Below, one piece after another: positions 17,942 through 26,934 of a stretch of 64,000 nucleotides of DNA (positions are counted from its first letter, which is position 1; each line of letters starts with the position of its first letter). Where the stretch lies: positions 1,116,001 through 1,180,000 of the forward strand of contig NZ_FTPP01000002.1 in the NCBI RefSeq assembly GCF_900156345.1, written 5' to 3'. The position numbers and the translations under genes are program-made. Below the pieces are notes generated by a model that saw only the letters and a list, made by a program, of their open reading frames with translations, made no database searches and had not been told where the DNA came from. The stretch comes from Pontibacter indicus (lineage in GTDB: Bacteria > Bacteroidota > Bacteroidia > Cytophagales > Hymenobacteraceae).

Positions 17942-18945
17942 ATGTTTTGTTTAAGTTGAATGGCGCGGGCTAGTTGCATCAAATTCTGTTCCTGCCGGAT
18001 GTAAAGCTGCTGGGCTTCCTCCAGCGACACTTCCTCAAACCCAATGGTCTGACCCGGCACGACCTGGGCCAAGATAGGCAAATCGACGCGGACAACCTGC
18101 AAAATGCGCGGGTAACCACCTGTGGTCTGATGGTCGGCCATCAGCACGATCGGTGTTCCCTCGGGCGGCACCTGCACCGTGCCAAACGTGACAGCCGTAG
18201 AGATAAGCTCCGCTTCCTCGCTCAGGTATAGCGAGACGCCCTGCAACCGGTAGCCCATCCGGTCCGACTGCGCCGATACCTGAAAGCGCTCCGTCCAGAT
18301 TTGTCCCTGGCTGATTTCGGAAAAGCGCTCGTATTCGGGACCTTTGACAGTCCGTATAGTCGGGTTTGGCCTGTAGGCAGGGTAAAGCTGCGGATCGGGC
18401 GTCCAGTTGGCGGCCAGGAAATTGTGACCCTCAGGGGTGGCAGCGGCTTGTGCAAACAGGGCCATTGCTACAGGTGTGGTACTGTGGCAAGGTATAACAT
18501 CACCGGCTTTCAAAGCACGTCCTTGGTAGCCACCTATACCTGCCTGCAGGTAAGTCGAGAAGCTGCCCATCAGCCTGGGTAGATCAAATCCACCTGACAC
18601 TGCCAAGTACGCCCTACAACCGGACACATGCGCACCAAAAGACAAAACACAGCCTTCCTTTACCAAAAAAGGCCGCCACATGGCCACGGGCTCCCCATTA
18701 AGCTCAGGGGAGAGGTCAGCACCGGTCAAGGCAATCAGCTGGTCTTCGGTGAAGCGAATAGTGGGGCCGGTTAAAGTGATTTCCAGCACGGCTTCATCCG
18801 CTGCGTTACCGGCCAACAGGTTGGCAACGCGGCAGGCAAAGGTGTCCATGGCGCCACTCGTGACGATGCCCTCCCGCTGATGCCCATACCTGCCTCTGTC
18901 CTGCAGGGTGGTGAGCATACCTGGTTTGATGATCTCAAGCCCCAT
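17938..18945 (-). CDS. pxpC: 5-oxoprolinase subunit PxpC (biotin-dependent carboxyltransferase-like)
   Basis: 335 residues. The start [19 protein letters not shown] is the family hallmark, followed by [30 protein letters not shown] and the late [13 protein letters not shown] are also conserved. It forms a complex with PxpB; the kinase-like PxpBC complex activates 5-oxoproline for PxpA. The start overlaps the end of pxpB by 11 bases. Confidence 0.95.
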   Translation of the reverse strand: MGLEIIKPGMLTTLQDRGRYGHQREGIVTSGAMDTFACRVANLLAGNAADEAVLEITLTGPTIRFTEDQLIALTGADLSPELNGEPVAMWRPFLVKEGCVLSFGAHVSGCRAYLAVSGGFDLPRLMGSFSTYLQAGIGGYQGRALKAGDVIPCHSTTPVAMALFAQAAATPEGHNFLAANWTPDPQLYPAYRPNPTIRTVKGPEYERFSEISQGQIWTERFQVSAQSDRMGYRLQGVSLYLSEEAELISTAVTFGTVQVPPEGTPIVLMADHQTTGGYPRILQVVRVDLPILAQVVPGQTIGFEEVSLEEAQQLYIRQEQNLMQLARAIQLKQNI

Positions 18946-19669
18946 GCGCCTGCTCCTTTAAATCCCAGAACTCGTCTTCTGAGATGGACACGAACTTCAC
19001 CTGGTCGCCGGCCTGCAGCAAACTGGGCTGCTCGCGGTTCGGGTCAAAGAGCCGGAGGGGTGTCTGGCCGATCAGTTGCCAGCCACCTGGTGTCTCGATG
19101 GGGTAGATGCCCGTCTGGTTGCCCGCTATACCTACCGATCCGGCCGGGATGCGGGGCCTGGGATTTTGCTTGCGGGGAGTGGCCAGCTTTTTGGCCATCC
19201 CACCCAAGTACGGAAAGCCGGGCACAAAGCCGATCATGTATACCTGGTACTTGCAGCGTGCGTGGCTGGCTATGACTTCCTGCGGACTGAGTCGGGTATG
19301 GCGGGCCACAAACTCCAGGTCGGGCCCAAAAGCGCCGTTGTAGCAGACCGGAATTTCGACTGTACGGGGCGCGGCCGCCCTGCCGTGCTCACGGGCCACC
19401 CGGAGGATGTACTGCAACTGCTCTGTTACGCGGGTATAGGGATTGTAGAAGCCCTGTTCGCTTGCCAGCCAAGGGTCGTAGTACACGGTAACGGTGTTGT
19501 AGGCAGGGACCTGTTCCACAAAACCGGTAAAGGGATGCCGGTCCAGGTAAGAGCTGAAGGCGCGTACCTTGGCATGGATCGCCTTGTCGATGCGATCGCC
19601 GAACTGCACCGTAATGGCGCTGTCGCCAAGCGGGTATAGCTGGAACAGCTGCATGTCTTTTTGCTTCAT
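18935..19669 (-). CDS. pxpB: 5-oxoprolinase subunit PxpB
   Basis: 244 residues from the ATG at 19667-19669 (MKQKDMQLFQLYPLGDSA). The frame is open to 19744, but the added 25 residues have no family character. An ATG five codons further in (MQLFQ) is also possible. The GDSAITVQFG and GFVPGFPYLGGM sequences, followed by IPAGSVGIAGNQTGIYP, identify the PxpB/KipI family. First gene of the operon pxpB-pxpC-pxpA-transporter. Confidence 0.92.
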   Translation of the reverse strand: MKQKDMQLFQLYPLGDSAITVQFGDRIDKAIHAKVRAFSSYLDRHPFTGFVEQVPAYNTVTVYYDPWLASEQGFYNPYTRVTEQLQYILRVAREHGRAAAPRTVEIPVCYNGAFGPDLEFVARHTRLSPQEVIASHARCKYQVYMIGFVPGFPYLGGMAKKLATPRKQNPRPRIPAGSVGIAGNQTGIYPIETPGGWQLIGQTPLRLFDPNREQPSLLQAGDQVKFVSISEDEFWDLKEQAHGA

Positions 19670-19733
19670 GCCTGCGCTAATCTGGTGTGCCTCTGTATAC
19701 CCTTTGCGGGGAGGTATAGTTAACCAAGGTACA

Positions 19734-19770
19734 CAAAAAAACACAAGACCGCAGCAGGCAGTCTTGTGTT
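19734..19770 (-). terminator. Terminator of the symporter gene
   Basis: ACACAAGAC (19741-19749) pairs with GTCTTGTGT (19761-19769). On the minus strand it is followed by a run of T. Confidence 0.75.
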
Positions 19771-19792
19771 CTCGGTATAGGTTCAGAATTAT

Positions 19793-21106
19793 TTATTTGT
19801 TCAGGCCAACGTCCTCCAGCACAGGGGGATGCACCTGACCTTCGGAATGCGCCACGATCATGGCCACGGAGGCATCGCCGGTCACGTTCACGGTGGTTCG
19901 CAGCATGTCTAGCAAGCGGTCAGGGGCAAGGATCAAGGCAATGCCCTCAATGGGTATACCTGCCTGCTGCAGCACGATCACGAGCATTACCACGCCCGCA
20001 CCGGGTACAGCTGCCGCACCGATGGAGGCCAGCGTGGCCGTGAGCACAATGCCCGACTGCGCCGCCAGCGACAAGTCCATACCGTAGGCCTGTGCGATAA
20101 ACACGGCCGCTACCGACTGGTAAAGACTCGTGCCATCCATGTTGATAGTAGCGCCAAGCGGCAGCACAAAGCTGGTGATCTCGCGGTTGATGCCTAGTCG
20201 TTCTTCGCAGCGCTCCATGGTAACCGGAAGCGTAGCTGCGCTGGAGGAGGTAGACAAAGCCAGCATCTGGGCCGGGAAAATGCCTTTGAAAAAGTCGACG
20301 TAACTGCTTTTGCCCAGGAACTTGATAAGGAGTGGGTATACGACGAATATCATAATGGCCAGGCCGATCACCACTACAATGCAGTAGTAGCCGAGCACAA
20401 GGAGCAATTCGACAGCGGCAGAAGGATCGTCGCCGGCAAACTCCACCACCAACCCTGCCAGCAAGGCAAACACACCGTACGGGGCCGCCATCATGATGAT
20501 ATCCACCATCTTGAGGATGACGAGGTTTACTCCTTCGAAAAAGGCATTGACCGGACCAGATTTATCTTGCGGAATCATGATCAGAGCGATGCCGAAGAGC
20601 AGCGCGAAGAAGATGACCTGCAGCATACTGGTATTATCCGTCATGGCCCCGAAGATGTTGTCAGGCACAATGTCGATAAGTGGCTGCAGCGGTCCCTGTT
20701 GCTCTACTTCAGCGGCGGCCGAAGAGCGCTGGTCAGTTGTTGTGGCATACTGGGCTTTAAACTCCTCCCGTTTTTCAGGAGAAAACGCTTTACCGGGTTC
20801 TGCTATATTCACGAGGACAAGCCCCAACACCACGGCGAGCAGTGTAGTGGACAGGTATAAGCCAATCGTTTTGGTACCAATACGGGAGAGTTTGCTGATG
20901 TCGCTAAGACTGGCCACGCCATTGATCAGGGACACGAGCACAAGCGGAACGGCAATTAGTTTGAGCAGGTTGATGAAGATGGTACCGAAAGGTTTGATCC
21001 AGTCGGCGGTGAATTCCATAAGGCCAAAGGAGCTGGCAGTGATACCCCAGGCAACCCCTAACGCCATGCCAATCAGGATTTGCCAGTGTAAAGCGAGTTT
21101 CTTCAT
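19793..21106 (-). CDS. Dicarboxylate/amino acid:cation symporter (DAACS family)
   Basis: 437 residues from the ATG at 21104-21106 (MKKLALHWQILIGMALG). The open frame runs on to 21331, but that extension crosses a terminator-like hairpin and is rejected. Inner-membrane glutamate/aspartate or C4-dicarboxylate symporter driven by Na+ or H+. Family signs: AQMLALSTSSSAATLPVTM (serine-rich hairpin HP1), LPLGATINMDGTSLYQ (NMDGT motif) and the HP2 region around SIGAAAVPGAG. A charged, Q-rich insert between early helices (about residues 95-140) faces outside. It is monocistronic. Confidence 0.93.
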   Translation of the reverse strand: MKKLALHWQILIGMALGVAWGITASSFGLMEFTADWIKPFGTIFINLLKLIAVPLVLVSLINGVASLSDISKLSRIGTKTIGLYLSTTLLAVVLGLVLVNIAEPGKAFSPEKREEFKAQYATTTDQRSSAAAEVEQQGPLQPLIDIVPDNIFGAMTDNTSMLQVIFFALLFGIALIMIPQDKSGPVNAFFEGVNLVILKMVDIIMMAAPYGVFALLAGLVVEFAGDDPSAAVELLLVLGYYCIVVVIGLAIMIFVVYPLLIKFLGKSSYVDFFKGIFPAQMLALSTSSSAATLPVTMERCEERLGINREITSFVLPLGATINMDGTSLYQSVAAVFIAQAYGMDLSLAAQSGIVLTATLASIGAAAVPGAGVVMLVIVLQQAGIPIEGIALILAPDRLLDMLRTTVNVTGDASVAMIVAHSEGQVHPPVLEDVGLNK

Positions 21107-21315
21107 AAAGTAGAGAGACGACAGGCTGCTAAATGATGGCCTGCCAGTATATGTGTAAAGATCAGGGAAACAAAAGAATGCGAAACGCAGCCCAATCGAC
21201 TGCATCGTTTGCCGGAACAAATTGCCCTTGCTGTTAAAATTAATAATAATTCTGTAAGAATCAGGACAGGCATCAGAATTAGGCAATTTAATGTGCCCGA
21301 ACGAAGTGCCTTTAA

Positions 21316-21353
21316 ACAGAAAGGACCGCACAAAAGCGGTCCTTTCTGTTTGT
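21316..21353 (-). terminator. Terminator hairpin upstream of the cyclophilin end
   Basis: ACAGAAAGGACCGC (21316-21329) pairs perfectly with 21336-21349 around a six-base loop. It could end transcription arriving on either strand, though no plus-strand gene precedes it closely. Confidence 0.65.
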
Positions 21354-21372
21354 CTATGGTCTGTCAGGCTGA

Positions 21373-21831
21373 CTATTCCTCGTTCACCACGATCTTCTCG
21401 ATCCGGTCGTTGGCGCGGATCTGGTCGATCACGTCCACGCCCTCTACCACCTTGCCGAAGCAGGTATGGTTGCGGTCGAGGTGGGCGGTGTTTTTGCGGT
21501 TGTGCACGATGAAGAACTGTGAACCACCCGTGTTGCGGCCGGCATGCGCCATTGATAGCACGCCGCGGTCGTGGTACTGGTTCTCGCCCGTCAGTTCGCA
21601 GTCGATTTTGTAGCCCGGCCCACCCGTGCCTGGTATACCCTTGGCACCTTCGCGCGAGTTAGGGCAGCCACCCTGTATCACAAAGTCAGGAATAACACGG
21701 TGGAAGGTCAGGCCGTCATAGAAGCCCTGTTTCGCAAGTTTTATAAAGTTTTCTACCGTCTTGGGAGCGTCTTTTTCATAAAACTCTACTTTCATGACGC
21801 CTTTACCGGTATGGATTTCTGCGGTTCTCAT
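21373..21831 (-). CDS. Cyclophilin-type peptidyl-prolyl cis-trans isomerase
   Basis: 152 residues, single cyclophilin domain with no signal peptide, so cytoplasmic. Catalytic landmarks present: FHRVIPDFVIQGG (with the active-site Arg), SMAHAGRNTGGSQFFI and HLDRNHTCFGKV. Catalyses proline isomerisation during protein folding. A perfect Bacteroidota -7 box lies 40-47 bases upstream. It reads away from a lipoprotein gene on the other strand. Confidence 0.94.
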   Translation of the reverse strand: MRTAEIHTGKGVMKVEFYEKDAPKTVENFIKLAKQGFYDGLTFHRVIPDFVIQGGCPNSREGAKGIPGTGGPGYKIDCELTGENQYHDRGVLSMAHAGRNTGGSQFFIVHNRKNTAHLDRNHTCFGKVVEGVDVIDQIRANDRIEKIVVNEE

Positions 21832-21870
21832 AATTTTAAATCTTTAGGGATAACGTAATACGAATAAGTA

Positions 21871-21878
21871 CAAAAGTA
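21871..21878 (-). promoter_or_regulatory. -7 promoter box for the cyclophilin gene
   Basis: TACTTTTG on the minus strand, a perfect TAnnTTTG match upstream of the ATG at 21831. Confidence 0.55.
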
Positions 21879-22023
21879 CGCAAAATATCGATGGAGAGCC
21901 AGCCGACAGACCTGCGATTTGGCTCGGCGTACGAATGGCCCGGTATTTGCCAAAACTCGAAGCACCCTAAAACAGTAATTGTACTATAGCGCGACACCAG
22001 AATCTGAAAAACCGGAGCCTACT

Positions 22024-22653
22024 ATGAAAGCTATTCCCTATATACTAACCCTTTTTGGACTGGCCATGCTGCTGCTCACTGCCTGCGACCAGCCCCAGGA
22101 CACAAATACCGGAAACGATGCTGCCCTGCAGGATGAGGCCAATGCCTTACAGGCCAACGGAACTATACAGGAACAAACCAGCACGACCAGCCAGAATCCA
22201 GGTGGTGCCGAGTCCGATCGTGTCCCTTCCCGCAGTTTGTTAGATAACGTAGCTGCCAACAGCGACCTAAGCACCTTCAACGCGCTGCTGCGCAAGGCAG
22301 GCGTGGCCAAAAGCCTGAGCGGTACAGGACCTTATACTGTGTTTGCCCCCACCGAGGCCGCCTTTAAAGCGCTCCCCGACAGTCTGCGCAATAACCTGGA
22401 AAGTCCGGAGCACCGTGAGCTGGTGCAGCAGCTACTCAACAACCACATTATTGCAGGTAAGTTGACTACTAGTGACTTGCAGGATGGTGCTATTCTGAAA
22501 ACAGCGGCCGGGCATCAGCTTAAAGTAGAGAAGCGCGAAAGCGAAGTTCAGGTTGGTCAGGCCCTGATGGAGAAGCCAGACGGTATGAGCAGTAATGGGG
22601 TGTTGCATACCATTGATAAGGTGTTGGTACCGATAGAAGAGACGGTTCTTTAA
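22024..22653 (+). CDS. Fasciclin (FAS1) domain lipoprotein
   Basis: 209 residues from the ATG at 22024 (MKAIPYILTLFG). The open frame begins at 21979, but the internal ATG gives a proper lipoprotein signal with lipobox LLTAC (Cys at about 19). A low-complexity linker rich in N, Q and T follows. A single FAS1 domain from about residue 72 to the end carries GPYTVFAPTEAAFKAL (H1 motif) and NGVLHTIDKVLVP (H2 motif). Such proteins are surface or periplasmic adhesion-type lipoproteins. Transcribed alone, with a repeat-rich spacer downstream. Confidence 0.9.
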   Translation: MKAIPYILTLFGLAMLLLTACDQPQDTNTGNDAALQDEANALQANGTIQEQTSTTSQNPGGAESDRVPSRSLLDNVAANSDLSTFNALLRKAGVAKSLSGTGPYTVFAPTEAAFKALPDSLRNNLESPEHRELVQQLLNNHIIAGKLTTSDLQDGAILKTAAGHQLKVEKRESEVQVGQALMEKPDGMSSNGVLHTIDKVLVPIEETVL

Positions 22654-23400
22654 ACGATTGGCGGATTTGCCGCGGGTACTATCATCACAGGTATAGCGGT
22701 ATGGCGCGAGCGTCCTCGCTCGTAACTAGGTATAGCGGTCAAAGGAATTTAGTACTCGACACACATACTCTTTCGAATCTCCAGATCTGGAAGCAAATTG
22801 CTGGGGATGTCCACATCCCCGTGTGATGGTATAGGTATAGCCCTGCTACTATTTCATAGCGTGCCTTGGCCAGGCGGGCTGCTGCTTCGCCTGTGCGGCG
22901 GGCACTCACTTTTTGTCTTGACACAAAAAGTAAGCAAAAAAGTCAAGATGCTCCAAACTCGCTGACCGCTCAAACAGTGGAGCATCGAAAAGTGCACTTG
23001 GCAGAGCTGACTGTTTCATAGTTTCAGTGCAAGTTAGCCTTGCTATACCTGCCAGTGGTTTGTGATGGGAAACAACAGTACTTATACCTATGAATTGGCA
23101 GTGGCATGATTCCCCTCCTGGGGGTATTGGTTAGGGGTGGTTGGACCCGGTACAGCAAAACAGAAACAACATCGCTTATACCTTAGGTATAGCAGCTACA
23201 GAAAAGTCCCCCTTCGAAGGGGGCAGGGGAATGTCAATCGTGCATTGGAATCCTGAAAATCCGTGGGGATAGGGGCCCTTTAAAATCCTGATTCAGACAA
23301 ATTACACCAGCGCACGGTTAGAACAGACCACGACCTGCCCGCACAGGTATAGCCAGCTCAACTTTTTACTTTTCTAACTTCCCAACTTTTTAACTTAATA
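22654..23400. other. Intergenic mosaic of repeats (copy C region)
   Basis: 747 bases without a gene. It contains the GGCGCGAGCGTCCTCGCTCG module (22701-22722), a GGGGATGTCCACATCCCC hairpin (about 22803-22820) and structured repeat copy C (22884-23066). A CCCCCTTCGAAGGGGG palindrome followed by AATCGTGCA lies at about 23207-23243. The segment that ends copy A's region (AATCCTGAAAATCCGTGGGG) is repeated near 23248. An AAGTT-rich tract closes the spacer at 23358-23398. Confidence 0.75.
22884..23066 (+). repeat. Dispersed structured repeat, copy C
   Basis: Third copy of the element at 5496 and 10784. Stem 1 reads ACTTTTTGT with ACAAAAAGT and stem 2 GATGCTCCA with TGGAGCATC. Both differ from copy B by paired, compensatory substitutions. 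Confidence 0.87.
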
Positions 23401-24324
23401 TCACTTCCTGTTATCCTCCCCGTGTAGCATACTCAGGTAGCTTTCGTATCGGGTCAGGGCGATTTCGTTTTTGCGTACGGCGTCTACCACCGCGCAGCCG
23501 GGCTCGTTGAAGTGGGTGCAGTTGTTGAAGCGGCACTGGTTGAGGCGCTCGCGCATTTCGGGGAAGAAGTGGCCGAGTTCCTGTTTCGGGATGTCGACGA
23601 TGCCGAGCTCTTTGATGCCGGGGGTGTCGATGATGAAGGTCTCCGGGTCGATCTCGAACATCTCGGCGAAAGTGGTGGTGTGCACGCCCTTGTCGGAGAA
23701 GTCGGATATCTCGGAGGTTTTCAGGTCGAGGTCCGGTACGATGAGGTTGATGAGCGTGGACTTACCTACTCCCGAGTGGCCGGAGAACAGGGTGGTCTTG
23801 CCGTGGAGCAGTTCTTTCAGCTCGTCTATACCTTGGTTGGCGTGCGCTGAAACCCCCATTACTTTGTAGCCAATCCGTTCGTAGAGGTAAGCGATTTGCC
23901 GCTGATACTCCTGCATTTCCTCGTCGTAGAGGTCGGTTTTGTTGTACACGATCACGGTTGGTATACCGTAAGCCTCAGCTGTTACCAGAAAGCGGTCGAT
24001 GAAGCCGAAGGAAGTGCGCGGCGATACGAGTGTGGCAATCAGCAAGGCCTGGTCGAGGTTGGCAGCGATGATGTGCGCGTGCTCGGCCTTATGCGTGGAT
24101 TTGCGGATGATGTAGTTCTCGCGGTCTTCAATCTTATGGATCACGGCCGTGTCTTCGCCAGTGGTCTCCACGTCGAACTCCACGCGGTCGCCGACGGCCA
24201 GCGGGTTGCTCACCTTCATGCCCTTGAGCTTGAACTTGCCGCGCAGACGGGCCCGGTGCAACTTGCCTGCCTCGTCACGTACCAGATACCACGACCCCGT
24301 CGATTTTACTACAACTCCTTTCAT
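23401..24324 (-). CDS. rsgA: Ribosome small subunit-dependent GTPase A
   Basis: 307 residues. Circularly permuted GTPase that assists 30S maturation. Order seen: OB-fold N-terminus (KSTGSWYLVRDEAGKLHRARLRGKF as two short strands), G4 YNKTDLYD, G1 GHSGVGKSTLIN near residue 173, and G3 DTPGIKELG. The C-terminal zinc site follows (CRFNNCTHFNEPGC: Cys, Cys, His, Cys). All are as expected for RsgA/YjeQ. It lies five bases downstream of kdtA on the same strand, so the two are probably cotranscribed. Confidence 0.95.
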   Translation of the reverse strand: MKGVVVKSTGSWYLVRDEAGKLHRARLRGKFKLKGMKVSNPLAVGDRVEFDVETTGEDTAVIHKIEDRENYIIRKSTHKAEHAHIIAANLDQALLIATLVSPRTSFGFIDRFLVTAEAYGIPTVIVYNKTDLYDEEMQEYQRQIAYLYERIGYKVMGVSAHANQGIDELKELLHGKTTLFSGHSGVGKSTLINLIVPDLDLKTSEISDFSDKGVHTTTFAEMFEIDPETFIIDTPGIKELGIVDIPKQELGHFFPEMRERLNQCRFNNCTHFNEPGCAVVDAVRKNEIALTRYESYLSMLHGEDNRK

Positions 24325-24329
24325 TCGCT

Positions 24330-25571
24330 TTATTTCAACAGCTGGCGCACGTCAGCCATGATCTTTGCCGTGGCACCCGCCTGTTCGTGTACGTAAGTTT
24401 TTTCTTTGTCGGTTATACCCTGGTGCAGACCGGGCGTGGTGTGCACCCGCTCAAAAGCCTGCAGCAACTCGTCAGCATTGTTAATCGGGAAAGCACAGCC
24501 TAAGGCCACCAAATCCTTCGCCTCCTGAAACTTGTCGAACTTCTGCCCAAAGAACAGCGGCAGTCCAAACACGGCAGCCTCCAGCGTGTTGTGTAGCCCC
24601 TTGCCGAAGGCCCCGCCGATGTAAGCATAGGTGCCATAGCTATAAAGCGAGGAGAGCATGCCGATGTTATCAACCACGAGCACATTATACCTACCGGCGT
24701 CGGCTTCCGTAACCTGCGAGAAACGAACTGCCCCCTTACCGAGCTGTTGCATCAGCTGACTGATGCCGCTTTCGTGGATTTCGTGCGGGGCGATGATGAA
24801 TTGTATACCTTGTCTATGCTTCTGAATCAGCGGCAACAGTACCTCAATATCTGCTGGCCAGCTGCTGCCGACCATGAACACCTCTTTGCCTTGTGCAAAG
24901 GCCTCCACCACAGGTATAGTTTTCACACTGGCCGCCGTCTGCAGCACCCGGTCGAAGCGGGTGTCGCCGGCGATACTGGCTTTGGTGATGCCTATACCTT
25001 GCAGCAGCTTCCAGGAGGCTTCGTTTTGGGTATAGAGATGCGTGAAGCGCTGCAGCATGCTGCGGTTGAAGCCGCCGTAGGGCTTGAAAAACACTTGATC
25101 AGGCCGGAAAATGGCCGAGATGGACAGCACAGGTATAGCCCGCTCCTGCAAGGCCTGCAGGTAGTAGTGCCAGAACTCGTACTTCACAAACACCGCCAGC
25201 TTTGGCTGCACGATATCCAGAAAACGGTTGGCGTTGAGGTGGCTGTCGAGCGGCAGGTAGAAGATATGATCGGCGCCAGCGTAGTTTTTGCGCACCTCGT
25301 AGCCCGATGGGGAAAAGAACGTCAGCACCACCTTATACCTTGGGAACTCCTCTTTAAAAGACTCGATCACTGGCCGACCCTGCTCAAATTCCCCTAAAGA
25401 GGCGCAATGAAACCAGACCACCGGCGCAGTTTTGCCCTGCAGCTGTTGGGCCATCCGCTCAAACTGTCCTTCACGGCCCGTCTGCATCAGCTTCGCCTTC
25501 TGGTTAAAGGGCGCCGCCAACGCGATAGCCGCCTGGTAAGCTTTCAGTCCGATGTCGTAGAGTAGTTTCAA
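24330..25571 (-). CDS. waaA: 3-deoxy-D-manno-octulosonic acid transferase (KdtA/WaaA)
   Basis: 413 residues. Transfers Kdo from CMP-Kdo to lipid A precursor at the inner membrane. The N-terminal region has the conserved acceptor-side segment WFHCASLGEFEQGRP with the catalytic Glu, FFSPSGYE and KYEFWHYY. The GT-B C-terminal half shows GSSWPADIEVLLPL, IIAPHEIHE and YAYIGGAFGKGLHNTLEA. The N-terminal membrane helix is less marked than in enterics. A -7 box (25625-25632) lies about 55 bases upstream. rsgA follows directly. Confidence 0.93.
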   Translation of the reverse strand: MKLLYDIGLKAYQAAIALAAPFNQKAKLMQTGREGQFERMAQQLQGKTAPVVWFHCASLGEFEQGRPVIESFKEEFPRYKVVLTFFSPSGYEVRKNYAGADHIFYLPLDSHLNANRFLDIVQPKLAVFVKYEFWHYYLQALQERAIPVLSISAIFRPDQVFFKPYGGFNRSMLQRFTHLYTQNEASWKLLQGIGITKASIAGDTRFDRVLQTAASVKTIPVVEAFAQGKEVFMVGSSWPADIEVLLPLIQKHRQGIQFIIAPHEIHESGISQLMQQLGKGAVRFSQVTEADAGRYNVLVVDNIGMLSSLYSYGTYAYIGGAFGKGLHNTLEAAVFGLPLFFGQKFDKFQEAKDLVALGCAFPINNADELLQAFERVHTTPGLHQGITDKEKTYVHEQAGATAKIMADVRQLLK

Positions 25572-25624
25572 AATCTATAGTTCTGGCGAAGATCTAGCAG
25601 TGTCTGTGCACTATTTTCACGCTG

Positions 25625-25632
25625 CAAATATA
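25625..25632 (-). promoter_or_regulatory. -7 promoter box for waaA-rsgA
   Basis: TATATTTG on the minus strand, a perfect match to TAnnTTTG, upstream of the start at 25571. Confidence 0.5.
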
Positions 25633-25691
25633 GGGTATTCTAAAGGGATAGTGGTACGGAGACTATACTTTGTGAAAGGGAGGAGAATTAC

Positions 25692-25721
25692 TTGTAGGGA
25701 TATTGAGATTTAGTATATTTG
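25692..25721 (+). promoter_or_regulatory. Full Bacteroidota promoter for the SIR2 gene
   Basis: TTG at 25692-25694 (-33) and TATATTTG at 25714-25721 (-7) are 19 bases apart, the usual spacing, and lie about 58 bases upstream of the ATG. Confidence 0.6.
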
Positions 25722-25779
25722 GTAGGTTGAATATAACCTCTTACGTTTATTTATATGTTGTGCGATATCAAAAAAGACC

Positions 25780-26934
25780 ATGAATATTGAATCTGAGTAT
25801 TATGATAACTTAAGCAAATTTATTTCTTCAACTAAATTTAATTTGCCTGAAGATTATCTTGATAGGATTTTAGAATCATTTCAATCTATTCAAAAAATTG
25901 ACTTTGAAAGTGTTCTAAAGAATTTGCCAACAACAAGAAAGTCAACAACTCCTACGGCAATAAAGAATTTAAAAAAAGCACATGAAGCGGAGAATCTTAA
26001 TTTAGTAGTAGGGGCAGGAGTATCTAAGCCCTACGGAATCCCAACTTGGGATTATTTACTTCAAAGGTTGCTCCTAAAAACATTAGAAGAAACACCTGAA
26101 AAAGCAGTTGTGCTTTCAAAAGTTTTTACAAAATTATTTAATCCTAGTCCTCTTATTGCTGGGAGGTATTTGCAGGAATCCCTATCTGATTTGAAGGACA
26201 AAAATAGGTTTGAGAAGGAAGTGAGAAGGACACTGTATGAGTCTTTCGATAAAAATGCTTCCTCCCAAATAATGGACGAAATTGTAAAACTCTGCGCAGC
26301 CCCTGGGAACAGTCCTAATCTCGATGGAATCATAACTTATAACTATGATGACATAATTGAGACTAAAATCAGAGAGAAGAATATGGATATTCCTTTCCAA
26401 TCCGTCTATGGTCAGGGTATTGATCCAGATAATCGCGCGCTAGCAATTTATCACGTCCATGGTTTCTTACCTCAAGAAGGAGCTATAAGTGAATTAAATA
26501 ACATCACTCTAAGCGAGTACGTTTACCATGAGCAATATAGTAATATCTATAGCTGGAATAATATTGTACAAATCAATAAGTTTAGAGATAAAACATGTTT
26601 ATTTATTGGGACGTCGTTATCGGATCCAAATATTAGGCGTTTACTTGATATTGCAAATTCACAGAAGAAAGGCAGGAAATTTCATTATATAATCAAGAAA
26701 AAACCATCGAGAAGTTGGGTATCAAAAAGATTAAAGAAAATACTTGATGATAATTCTGAAATATTCAACGAGAAGGTAAAAGCAAAGCTTGATTTTGAAG
26801 AAACTATTGACTTCCTGATTGAAATTCAAAACAGATTTGAAGAAAAGGACTCCGAATCACTTGGTGTAAAAACAGTATGGATTGATGAGTATGATAGTGA
26901 TATTGCGAACATATTAAAAAGGATAAGAGAGTAA
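25780..26934 (+). CDS. SIR2-family protein, candidate stand-alone NADase defence gene
   Basis: 384 residues. A SIR2-like Rossmann domain begins near residue 72: VVGAGVSKPYGIPTWDYLL (GAG-x-S at 78-82), TYNYDD at 186-191 (catalytic-type Asn188 and Asp190), YHVHG at 224-228 (His227 as catalytic base) and FIGTSLSDPN at 276-284. This arrangement is that of the SIR2_2-type proteins in antiphage systems that deplete NAD+, rather than that of protein deacylases, which carry a zinc ribbon absent here. The first 70 residues and last 70 are helical and charged. The gene is much more AT-rich than all neighbours. No partner gene adjoins it. Confidence 0.85.
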   Translation: MNIESEYYDNLSKFISSTKFNLPEDYLDRILESFQSIQKIDFESVLKNLPTTRKSTTPTAIKNLKKAHEAENLNLVVGAGVSKPYGIPTWDYLLQRLLLKTLEETPEKAVVLSKVFTKLFNPSPLIAGRYLQESLSDLKDKNRFEKEVRRTLYESFDKNASSQIMDEIVKLCAAPGNSPNLDGIITYNYDDIIETKIREKNMDIPFQSVYGQGIDPDNRALAIYHVHGFLPQEGAISELNNITLSEYVYHEQYSNIYSWNNIVQINKFRDKTCLFIGTSLSDPNIRRLLDIANSQKKGRKFHYIIKKKPSRSWVSKRLKKILDDNSEIFNEKVKAKLDFEETIDFLIEIQNRFEEKDSESLGVKTVWIDEYDSDIANILKRIRE

